Source of the DNA: Candidatus Falkowbacteria bacterium CG23_combo_of_CG06-09_8_20_14_all_49_15 | Lineage (GTDB): Bacteria; Patescibacteriota; Patescibacteriia; Patescibacteriales; UM-FILTER-48-10 | Direction: 5' to 3' | NCBI GenBank assembly: GCA_002771615.1 | Contig: PCSD01000103.1 | Coordinates: 1-11,213, forward strand | Length of the DNA stretch: 11,213 nt | Shown: in pieces, positions 5,762 through 11,213 of the stretch | How the letters are laid out: each line of letters opens with the position of its first letter | Numbering within the stretch: position 1 is the first letter of the stretch | Translations under genes and position numbers: made by a program | Notes under the pieces: generated by a model | What the model was told of the DNA's origin: nothing | What the model saw: the letters and a program-made list of their open reading frames with translations, nothing else | Database searches by the model: none

Positions 5762-6787
5762 CTAAAAAGTCACGCGCATTTCTTCCGCGACCGACCGAAT
5801 CATTTTTTCCGCTTCCGCCGGATCCGCTTTTTCTTTCAAGAGAAAAGTGGCGGCCGTCCGCAAAACGGTCCAGTAATAATAAATTTTTATCCTTTGCTGG
5901 ATCTCGTCGTCAACTTTCATCTTGGCGCTGGCTTGATAAGAACGGATAAACGAATCTTTTTGCTCAACGATGAAATCTTCCGAAAAATTATTGGATCGCA
6001 TCATATATTGCGTTTGCTGGAGAAAAGAACCAAGGTCGCGCGCGAAATCCGCCAGGCAAAGATCGGTAAAATCAATCAGTCCGGCTTTCTGGCCATCAAT
6101 CTTAATCACATTGCCGGGGTGGGCATCGCCATGCACAAGCCAACGGTGCCGGGGATCGGTTAAAAAGGCTTTTTCCGCCGCAATGAAAATGTTATATATT
6201 TTTTTAAAGGGCGAATGCAAGTGAGGATACTTGTCTTTGATCCTTTGATTCATATGACTAATGCCGGGAATAACCGTGTCCAAACGGCTGTTCTTGCGGT
6301 TAAAATTACGCGCGGCGGCGACCGGCAGGCAATGCAATTTGGCGAACAAGCCGGCCGTTCTGGCAATCATCTCCGCGACCGCGACCGGCTCCCCGGCCCG
6401 GATATATTCGTACAAAGATCGCCCCCGGATACCGCGGTAAAAAACGGCTTTGAATTGTTGGGAATAAAAAAGCGGCCGGGGCATGGTCAGCTTGCCGCGG
6501 TAGAAACCATGTCGCCAAAGAAACTTCATGCCGTCATAAACGTTTTTCCGCGGCTCGTTGCTATGCGTGCTCGCGTAAATCGGCAAATTCAATACTTGTC
6601 CTTTCCGGCTTAAAAGTTCTGTTTGATATTCAATCACCACATGATAAGTATGCTCCCAAATGTGCTGTTTGACCGGCCGGATAATGATTTCGCCAAGGCT
6701 TTTGTAGGCCGGATAGCAAGGTAGAAGCCGCTCGGCCAAATAGGCACGGGCAAATTCCGGATCCAATAATTGATAAATAATATTCAT
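5762..6787 (-). CDS. APH-fold phosphotransferase (small-molecule kinase)
   Basis: A 341-residue member of the aminoglycoside phosphotransferase/choline kinase fold. The catalytic loop HGDAHPGN spans 219-226, with D221 as likely base and N226 as metal ligand. LIDFTD (237-242) supplies the second metal-binding Asp, D239, equivalent to DFG. A kinase hinge-like segment ending in GRSLYEYI lies near 122-129. The N-lobe has no glycine-rich loop that I can name. The gene begins three bases after the GH57 stop, which argues for translational coupling and shared purpose. Because maltokinase belongs to this fold, phosphorylation of maltose, glucose or another sugar is an attractive idea. Antibiotic resistance is less likely in this context. 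No Shine-Dalgarno site is seen. The fold is secure but the substrate is unknown. Confidence 0.82.
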   Translation of the reverse strand: MNIIYQLLDPEFARAYLAERLLPCYPAYKSLGEIIIRPVKQHIWEHTYHVVIEYQTELLSRKGQVLNLPIYASTHSNEPRKNVYDGMKFLWRHGFYRGKLTMPRPLFYSQQFKAVFYRGIRGRSLYEYIRAGEPVAVAEMIARTAGLFAKLHCLPVAAARNFNRKNSRLDTVIPGISHMNQRIKDKYPHLHSPFKKIYNIFIAAEKAFLTDPRHRWLVHGDAHPGNVIKIDGQKAGLIDFTDLCLADFARDLGSFLQQTQYMMRSNNFSEDFIVEQKDSFIRSYQASAKMKVDDEIQQRIKIYYYWTVLRTAATFLLKEKADPAEAEKMIRSVAEEMRVTF

Positions 6788-6790
6788 AAA

Positions 6791-8032
6791 TCAAAGCCGC
6801 GGCCGCGCCGAATAATTTTTTTCCCGTCCGAGAACGGCGGCAAATTTTTTGATTCTTTCCGGTCGCCAATATTTTTGCCAATGCCGGCGCCAGATTAAGC
6901 TTATTAAACGATCATAAATTCTCTCACCGGCCATCTTTAACGCCCGGGTGCGGGGATTATCCAAAGAGCGGATCGCGCGGATCATTTCCAGGGCGCCGCG
7001 TTCAATTTCGTCCGGATTCCAGGCAGTCGGACTGAAAAGATTAAGGTCGCGGCCGCTCGCCCACCAGAAAACACAGCTGGCCAAGCCGCGCACGATATGG
7101 CCGCGGGCGTAAGGATAGTTCGCGTCCCGAGCATTTTTTTCCACGGCTTGATAAGCCAAATCCGCCAACTGCCACAAAAGACGGTGCAAGGAATTTTTCC
7201 GATCTTGCCAGAGGTTAAACGGCTCTCTTCGCCGATACTCTTTTTCCGTTGTCTGCCAGCTGTGCGGACCGGGCGCGCAGACGGATCGGGAAACGCCCAC
7301 GCGGTCAAGATAAGCGGAAATCAGGCTGGTTTTCAAATCCGGCCGGGCGCATAATTTTTCCATTATCCGGCTTTGGTCAAGATAGCGCAAGCCGTATAAT
7401 TCCGCGTCCGTGCCGGTGATTAGGACGGTCTCCGGTTCGTCCGGCTTTTTTTCATCCAAGCGGGCCGCGATTTCCTTGGGTACGAAAGTATTGGATAAAA
7501 CGCGCGAACGCAGAATCAGATCCAAACCGCTCTGCCGGTCGTGGCTGATCGCGCCGGAAAAATCCTTACGCAAACGGCCGTCTTGGGCGATTTCATCCAG
7601 AATCAGCCAGCGATAGCCTAATTTTTTCACCATTTTGGCAATTAACGGGCTATAGGCCATTTCCGGCAGGAAAAATCCTTTTCGCGCCCAGGGCGCGTCC
7701 AAATATTTAGCCAAGATCGCTTCATTTTCGCGGATCTGCCGGACTACTTCGTGCCGGTCCACCAAAGGCAAAATCGGGTGATAAGCGGCGGTGCCGGTAA
7801 TTTCAATCCTTTTCTGGCGCGCCAAAACGGACAGCCGATTCAGAATATCCGAACGGCCGATAGCCGGCCAGCGGGCCAACAAGCAACCCGTGATATTCAA
7901 GGTAAAACGCAAGCGCGGATTTTTTTCCAACAAACGCAAAATGCGATCATAACTTTTTTCCGTCGCTTCCCTGACCACCAGCTCCGGCGCGGCCGGCGGC
8001 TGGTACAGATGAAGAAAATTTATCCAAAGCAT
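6791..8032 (-). CDS. Glycoside hydrolase family 57 enzyme
   Basis: A 413-residue GH57 protein, a family of retaining alpha-glucan enzymes that includes amylases, 4-alpha-glucanotransferases and branching enzymes. Family landmarks are HLYQPP (residues 8-13; the HxxQPx motif of region 1), FFLPEMAYSP (120-129), where E124 is the expected nucleophile, and TGTDAELYG (206-214), where D209 is the expected acid/base. A C-terminal helical region with a RGLASCVFWWASG segment (315-327) follows. It is shorter than characterised GH57 branching enzymes (over about 500 residues), so it may be a minimal form or have another specificity. No signal peptide is seen, so it probably works on an internal glucan. 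It follows glgA across a 250-base gap and precedes the kinase by three bases. It is the only candidate branching or transfer enzyme here. Both catalytic residues appear intact. Confidence 0.88.
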   Translation of the reverse strand: MLWINFLHLYQPPAAPELVVREATEKSYDRILRLLEKNPRLRFTLNITGCLLARWPAIGRSDILNRLSVLARQKRIEITGTAAYHPILPLVDRHEVVRQIRENEAILAKYLDAPWARKGFFLPEMAYSPLIAKMVKKLGYRWLILDEIAQDGRLRKDFSGAISHDRQSGLDLILRSRVLSNTFVPKEIAARLDEKKPDEPETVLITGTDAELYGLRYLDQSRIMEKLCARPDLKTSLISAYLDRVGVSRSVCAPGPHSWQTTEKEYRRREPFNLWQDRKNSLHRLLWQLADLAYQAVEKNARDANYPYARGHIVRGLASCVFWWASGRDLNLFSPTAWNPDEIERGALEMIRAIRSLDNPRTRALKMAGERIYDRLISLIWRRHWQKYWRPERIKKFAAVLGREKNYSARPRL

Positions 8033-8282
8033 ACGATTATTGATTTAGTCGGGACTTTTAAAACCTTCTGTTATGCTTGAGCTTAGCACGGAAATAACAG
8101 GAATGTTTTTGCCCGAAAAAAAGCGGTTGATTATTTAAAAAATAATGAATTCCGGCCGGCGCGGGAATGATAAGATAGGAAGCGGTTAAAATCCGGCCGT
8201 TATCATTAATCCATACGGATATTGAAGGCGGCAATCTGGAAAATTAAAAAAATAAGAAAGCCAAAGAAACAACACTCAATAA
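8033..8282. other. 250-base gap between the first glgA and the GH57 gene
   Basis: I see no convincing gene here. It holds a 7-base AT-rich inverted repeat, ATTATTT (8130-8136) with AAATAAT (8140-8146), and a short repeat ATTCC (8149-8153) with GGAAT (8164-8168) around a GC-rich loop. Read on the minus strand, the GC-rich hairpin is followed after six bases by six T (8142-8137), a weak terminator layout after glgA. AAGCGGTT occurs at 8121-8128 and 8180-8187. The gap may separate two transcripts, but I could not find a good minus-strand promoter for GH57. Confidence 0.45.
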
Positions 8283-9746
8283 TCAAGCGTGCCGGATTTT
8301 CTTGTACAACAAGACATATTTGGCGGCCGGTATTTTCCAGGAATAGCTTTTTTCCATCACTTGCCTGACCAGGTCCTGCCAATAGGCCCGGCACTGGTAA
8401 ATAGTCACGGCCCGAGCAACGGCCACCAGTAACTCGCTGGGAGTATATTTTTTAAAAACAAAACCATTGCCTTTCTTGGTCAGCGGGTTAAAATCGATCA
8501 CTGTGTCAATCAAGCCGCCAATATGGCGGACTACCGGGATCGCGCCATAGCGCATGGCGATGAGCTGGGTGATGCCGCAGGGCTCAAAGCGGGAAGGCAT
8601 GAGGATCATGTCCGAACCGGCATAAATTTTGGTCGCGTCCTGGGTGTTGAATTCCAGCCGGGCGCTGATCCGGCGCGGATATTTTTTGACGATCTGCCGG
8701 ATCCGATTTTCATATTCCTTGTCTCCCCCGCCCATGATGACCAGCTGAATATTCAAAGACATGAGGCCGGACAAGGCGTTGAAGAGCAGGCCGAAGCCTT
8801 TCTGTTCCGTAATCCTGGTCACCATGCCGATGACCGGCGGGTCCGGTTCCGGCGGCAGGGAAAAAAATTTCTGTAATTCAGTTTTATTTTTATATTTGCC
8901 GGCCAGCGACTGCTGATCATAATTGAAAAACAAACCCGGATCCTTGGCCGGATTATATTCTTCGTCATCAATGCCGTTGACAATGCCGTACAAGCGGTTG
9001 GCGCGGTTATGGAGAATTAAATGCAGGTCCTGTCCGAATTTCGGGGTCAAAATTTCCTCGCGGTATTGCTCGCTCACCGTATTGATCGCATCCGCGGATA
9101 AGATCGCCCGCTTGATAAAATTAACATTTTCCAGTTTCTGGTCTTCCAAGTGGGGCAAACGGCCGCGGCCGCGGTCTTTATCGGACGCTTTGATTTCCCA
9201 CCAATTATGCCCGAGTTGGAAAGCCAGATTATGGATGGTAAAAAGGATTTTCGCCTGGCCGAGCGTCTTGGAATAACGAAAATCGGTTTTCCGATAATAA
9301 GGAATCAGGCCGGTGTGCCAATCATGGCATTGGATAATATCCACCGGAATCTTTAATAAAGAAATGGTTTTTAAGACCGCCACGGCAAAAACGAGAAAAC
9401 GCGCGTTTTCGTGCGTGGAGCCGTACATGCTTTTGCGCTGGGAAAAATATTTTTTGTTTTCCAGAAAATAAACCGGCAATTTTTTCTCCAAATAGCCCCG
9501 CCAAATGCTGAAAGTCTCACTGTCCGAGGAGTTCAGATAAATTTTAATCTTATCTTTAATCAACTCCAAATGATGGGCCTCCTTGTCCATCACTTGATCA
9601 TATAAAGGCGTAATGACAAACACTTCGTGCTTAAGGTGATGGAGGGCTTTGGACAAACTGGCCACCACGTCCGCCAAGCCTCCGGATTTGGTGAAGGGTG
9701 AAACTTCACTGGCAATTTGGGCAATTTTGAGCTTATGGTCAGGCAT
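8283..9746 (-). CDS. glgA: Glycogen/starch synthase, GT5 family, first paralogue
   Basis: A 487-residue cytosolic glycogen synthase, predicted to add glucose from ADP-glucose to the non-reducing end of alpha-1,4-glucan. The donor phosphate loop KSGGLADV is at 20-27. The canonical HDWHTGL (141-147) retains both His residues, unlike the second paralogue. RITEQKG (311-317) supplies R311 and K316, and SRFEPCG (385-391) supplies E388. IAMRYGAIPVVR (396-407) is typical of the family. It ends with a TGA stop at normal length, which argues against UGA=Gly recoding. The gene lies 25 bases after ruvC, an unusual neighbour, and may have its own promoter inside the ruvC end, giving a leader of only about nine bases. 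There is no Shine-Dalgarno site. This is the more classical of the two GlgA proteins and probably the main chain-elongating enzyme. Confidence 0.95.
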   Translation of the reverse strand: MPDHKLKIAQIASEVSPFTKSGGLADVVASLSKALHHLKHEVFVITPLYDQVMDKEAHHLELIKDKIKIYLNSSDSETFSIWRGYLEKKLPVYFLENKKYFSQRKSMYGSTHENARFLVFAVAVLKTISLLKIPVDIIQCHDWHTGLIPYYRKTDFRYSKTLGQAKILFTIHNLAFQLGHNWWEIKASDKDRGRGRLPHLEDQKLENVNFIKRAILSADAINTVSEQYREEILTPKFGQDLHLILHNRANRLYGIVNGIDDEEYNPAKDPGLFFNYDQQSLAGKYKNKTELQKFFSLPPEPDPPVIGMVTRITEQKGFGLLFNALSGLMSLNIQLVIMGGGDKEYENRIRQIVKKYPRRISARLEFNTQDATKIYAGSDMILMPSRFEPCGITQLIAMRYGAIPVVRHIGGLIDTVIDFNPLTKKGNGFVFKKYTPSELLVAVARAVTIYQCRAYWQDLVRQVMEKSYSWKIPAAKYVLLYKKIRHA

Positions 9747-9761
9747 AAGCGCTTGATAATG

Positions 9762-9790
9762 ATTATATGAATTAAACGTTCGCCGCGCAA
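9762..9790 (-). promoter_or_regulatory. Possible near-leaderless promoter for the first glgA
   Basis: On the minus strand, TTGCGC (9790-9785) and a perfect TATAAT (9767-9762) are 17 bases apart. The -35 matches four of six positions and overlaps the end of ruvC. A start site near 9755 would leave about nine bases before the ATG at 9746, which fits the absent Shine-Dalgarno site. AT-rich gaps yield TATAAT by chance, so this is tentative. Confidence 0.4.
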
Positions 9791-10260
9791 ATCGCGACGG
9801 CTAAAGCGTCGGCCGCGTCGTCCGGCCGGGGAATTTCATCCAGTTGTAAAATCAGCTTGACCATCCGGCCCACTTGTTCTTTGCTCGCCCGGCCATAGGA
9901 AGAAACCGCTTGTTTGACCTGCAAAGGAGTATATTCAAAGATCGGCAGGCGGTTTTGGCTCGCGGTCAAAACAACGACCCCGCGCGCCTGCCCGACAGCC
10001 AGAGCGGTTTTGACATTCGCGCAAAAAAAAAGCTCTTCCACGGCCATCAGATCGGGCTGATATTTCTTAATGATCAGCAATAAGCCGCGGGCGATCGCTT
10101 CCAGCCGCGCCGGCAACGACTGACCGGCCGGCGTCTTCAGGGAGCCGCAAGCCAGACAGGATAAATTAGCACCGGCCGCGACCCGGATTACTCCCCAGCC
10201 GGTATCGGCCAGGCCGGGATCAATGCCAATGATTGTTTTTTGAATTTTGTCTTTTACCAT
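9772..10260 (-). CDS. ruvC: Holliday junction resolvase RuvC
   Basis: A 162-residue RuvC endonuclease that cuts four-way DNA junctions in recombination and repair, normally as a dimer with RuvAB. The RNase H-like catalytic set is complete: D14 in IGIDPG (11-16), E75 in VEELFF (74-79), and D148 and D151 in the C-terminal DDAADALA (147-154). ALAVGQARGV (86-95) and the YTPLQVKQAV segment (110-119) are also typical. Length matches the family. The start GTN-free ATG at 10260 is chosen because it gives a normal N-terminus; no Shine-Dalgarno site is seen. It lies 57 bases after yebC, the usual bacterial order, but ruvA and ruvB do not follow: the next gene is glgA, 25 bases on. The AAV-like pairing with carbohydrate genes has no functional meaning that I can see. 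Confidence 0.96.
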   Translation of the reverse strand: MVKDKIQKTIIGIDPGLADTGWGVIRVAAGANLSCLACGSLKTPAGQSLPARLEAIARGLLLIIKKYQPDLMAVEELFFCANVKTALAVGQARGVVVLTASQNRLPIFEYTPLQVKQAVSSYGRASKEQVGRMVKLILQLDEIPRPDDAADALAVAICAANV

Positions 10261-10317
10261 AATTGTCCGTTCGCGGGCGCTTGACCCGCTGGCCAGGGAA
10301 AAAGAACAATAACGAAC

Positions 10318-11040
10318 TTAAATATCCGCATTGTGATAATAATCGACAATCTCCTCGCATTCATCCAGAGCAGACAGAAATTTTTCCAAATTTTCGCGGT
10401 TTTCCGGGGCAAGCGCGGCTTTTTCTTTGGCCACATATTCCACAGCCGCGGATTCGGTGGGGATGTTTTGCCGGTCAAAAATTTTTTTCACCAGGGGCAA
10501 GGCCTGGTTCTGGCAATAAACGGTCAAGCCCTCTTCTTCGCGCTTGATGTCTTCGGCGCCGGCATCAATTAAGGACAATTCAAAACTTTCTTTATCCGGG
10601 GCGTCAGGCAGATCTTCCGCCGCGACGCGGATTACGCCCTGTTCGCTGAAATTCCAACGCACCGCGCCCAAAGAACCGCCGTATTCCGCGAATAGGTGGC
10701 GTATTTCCGCGGCACTGCGGTTTTTGTTGTCGGTCAAGACTTTCACGATAAAATGGGTCTTTACCGGACCGAAACCTTCATAAATCAGCTCTTCCGGAGC
10801 CACGCCGGCTAATTCGCCCAGCCCGCGCTTGATAGCTCTTTCCACGTTTTCTTTGGGCATATTGACAGAGCGTCCTTTTTCTATGGCCATGCGCAGGTTA
10901 AAATTCGTTTCCGGATCGCCGCCTTTTTCTCGGGCGGCAATCGTAATCATATTCGCGATTTTGGTGAAAATCGCGCCTTTTTTCGCGTCCACCACCGCTT
11001 TTTGCCTTTTAGTCGTCGCCCATTTGGAATGTCCGGACAT
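10318..11040 (-). CDS. yebC: YebC/TACO1-family protein
   Basis: A 240-residue YebC-family protein. Members act as DNA-binding regulators or as ribosome-associated factors that help translate difficult proline-rich stretches, as shown for some bacterial and mitochondrial (TACO1) members. The N-terminal SGHSKWATTKRQK (2-14) begins the helical domain, and GAIFTKIAN (22-30), YEGFGP (87-92), TDNKNR (103-108) and the C-terminal YYHNADI (234-240) are diagnostic. The GGSLGAVRWNF loop (121-131) is shorter than in Escherichia coli YebC, which has extra residues there. The gene is the first of the right-hand minus-strand group, with a promoter and a palindrome upstream and ruvC 57 bases downstream. There is no Shine-Dalgarno site; the leader is AT-rich. 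The family is certain; which of the two roles applies is not decidable from sequence. Confidence 0.96.
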   Translation of the reverse strand: MSGHSKWATTKRQKAVVDAKKGAIFTKIANMITIAAREKGGDPETNFNLRMAIEKGRSVNMPKENVERAIKRGLGELAGVAPEELIYEGFGPVKTHFIVKVLTDNKNRSAAEIRHLFAEYGGSLGAVRWNFSEQGVIRVAAEDLPDAPDKESFELSLIDAGAEDIKREEEGLTVYCQNQALPLVKKIFDRQNIPTESAAVEYVAKEKAALAPENRENLEKFLSALDECEEIVDYYHNADI

Positions 11041-11078
11041 ATTATTTTTTGCTAATATTTAGATTGAGATATTATAAA

Positions 11079-11096
11079 AGTCAGGCAGGCCTGACT
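11079..11096. promoter_or_regulatory. 18-base palindrome at the predicted yebC transcription start
   Basis: AGTCAGGC (11079-11086) and GCCTGACT (11089-11096) are perfect inverted repeats with a two-base centre. The predicted start site of the upstream promoter is near 11095, so the element would be an operator at +1 or a hairpin at the very 5' end of the mRNA. Read on the minus strand it is followed by TTTTATAAT, which could also be a short attenuator tail or a second -10 (TATAAT, 11076-11071). Confidence 0.5.
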
Positions 11097-11101
11097 CTTA
11101 T

Positions 11102-11130
11102 ATCATAACATAAACATAGTCCGTAATCAA
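11102..11130 (-). promoter_or_regulatory. Sigma70-type promoter for yebC
   Basis: On the minus strand TTGATT (11130-11125) and TATGAT (11107-11102) are 17 bases apart, matching the consensus at four and five of six positions. Transcription would begin near 11095 and give a leader of about 55 bases to the ATG at 11040. Confidence 0.55.
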
Positions 11131-11159
11131 TATAAAGGATTAATTTTGTAAAAGTTTTA

Positions 11160-11202
11160 TAGAAATGTCCTATTTGGCGTTTTTTAGAAATGTCCTACTT
11201 GG
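11160..11202. repeat. Tandem 18-base direct repeats, possibly an insertion-sequence end
   Basis: TAGAAATGTCCTATTTGG (11160-11177) recurs as TAGAAATGTCCTACTTGG (11185-11202) with one difference and a 25-base period. The second copy continues into GGACA, so TGTCC (11191-11195) and GGACA (11201-11205) form an inverted repeat around five bases; the first copy has a decayed right half. Repeated terminal binding sites of this kind are typical of some transposon ends, and no gene lies between here and the window edge. Binding sites for a regulator upstream of yebC are the alternative. Confidence 0.5.
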
Positions 11203-11213
11203 ACACTTTTGTT

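Noticed and set aside
5762..6787. Aminoglycoside resistance gene
   Set aside because: Only the general APH fold is visible, and the gene is coupled by three bases to a GH57 glycan enzyme, so a metabolic kinase is more likely.
8283..8285. UGA read as glycine (Gracilibacteria/SR1 code)
   Set aside because: TGA ends glgA, the GH57 gene and the PHP gene at normal family length, and no in-frame TGA is needed inside any conserved domain.
8206..8394. Minus-strand frame ending in hydrophobic residues, suggesting a small membrane protein after glgA
   Set aside because: It mostly overlaps the end of glgA in another frame; the hydrophobic tail comes from a T-rich intergenic stretch and has no start signal.
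10273..10289. GCGGG/CCCGC hairpin between yebC and ruvC as a terminator
   Set aside because: Five-base stem with no T-run on the minus strand, and the two genes are normally co-transcribed.

Overview
The window looks like part of the chromosome of an uncultivated bacterium, probably Patescibacteria (the Candidate Phyla Radiation). I infer this from the compact YebC and RuvC proteins, the almost complete lack of Shine-Dalgarno sites, the tight gene packing, and a carbohydrate gene cluster that resembles no textbook glycogen operon. A more exact placement (for example Falkowbacteria or Kuenenbacteria) would be a guess. TGA ends at least three genes at normal family length, so the standard bacterial code applies and the UGA=Gly code of Gracilibacteria/SR1 does not.

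Layout. Nine of the ten genes lie on the minus strand, so they read right to left. The right edge (11160-11202) holds a tandem 18-base repeat that may be the end of an insertion sequence. A promoter (11102-11130) and a palindrome at its predicted start site lead into yebC (10318-11040) and ruvC (9772-10260). No ruvA or ruvB follows. Next comes the first glycogen/starch synthase (8283-9746) with a possible near-leaderless promoter inside the end of ruvC. A 250-base gap is followed by a tight trio: a GH57 glycosidase/transglycosidase (6791-8032), an APH-fold small-molecule kinase (5762-6787) and a PHP-domain phosphoesterase (4861-5724). A bidirectional hairpin terminator (4781-4806) closes this block.

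The only plus-strand gene (4272-4766) encodes an unrecognised 164-residue helical protein. It has its own promoter, a palindrome across the -10 element, a leader of about 118 bases that can fold, the only strong ribosome-binding site in the window, and its own terminator. Divergent from it runs a second minus-strand set: an (alpha/alpha)6-barrel GH100-like or debranching-type glycosidase (2911-4116), a GT4-like glycosyltransferase (1573-2868), and a second GlgA paralogue (156-1586) whose start overlaps the glycosyltransferase gene by 14 bases.

Reading of the whole. Seven neighbouring genes suggest synthesis and remodelling of an alpha-glucan or related glycan: two elongating synthases, one GT4-like transferase, one GH57 enzyme that could branch or transfer chains, one barrel glycosidase that could trim, one kinase and one phosphoesterase. 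No glgC, GH13 glgB or glgP is present here. The two genes at 1573-4116 are poorer in G+C than their neighbours, which may indicate a separate origin. The best candidates for something undescribed are the 164-residue duplicated-helix protein with its regulated leader, and the non-canonical two-GlgA glucan cluster around it.
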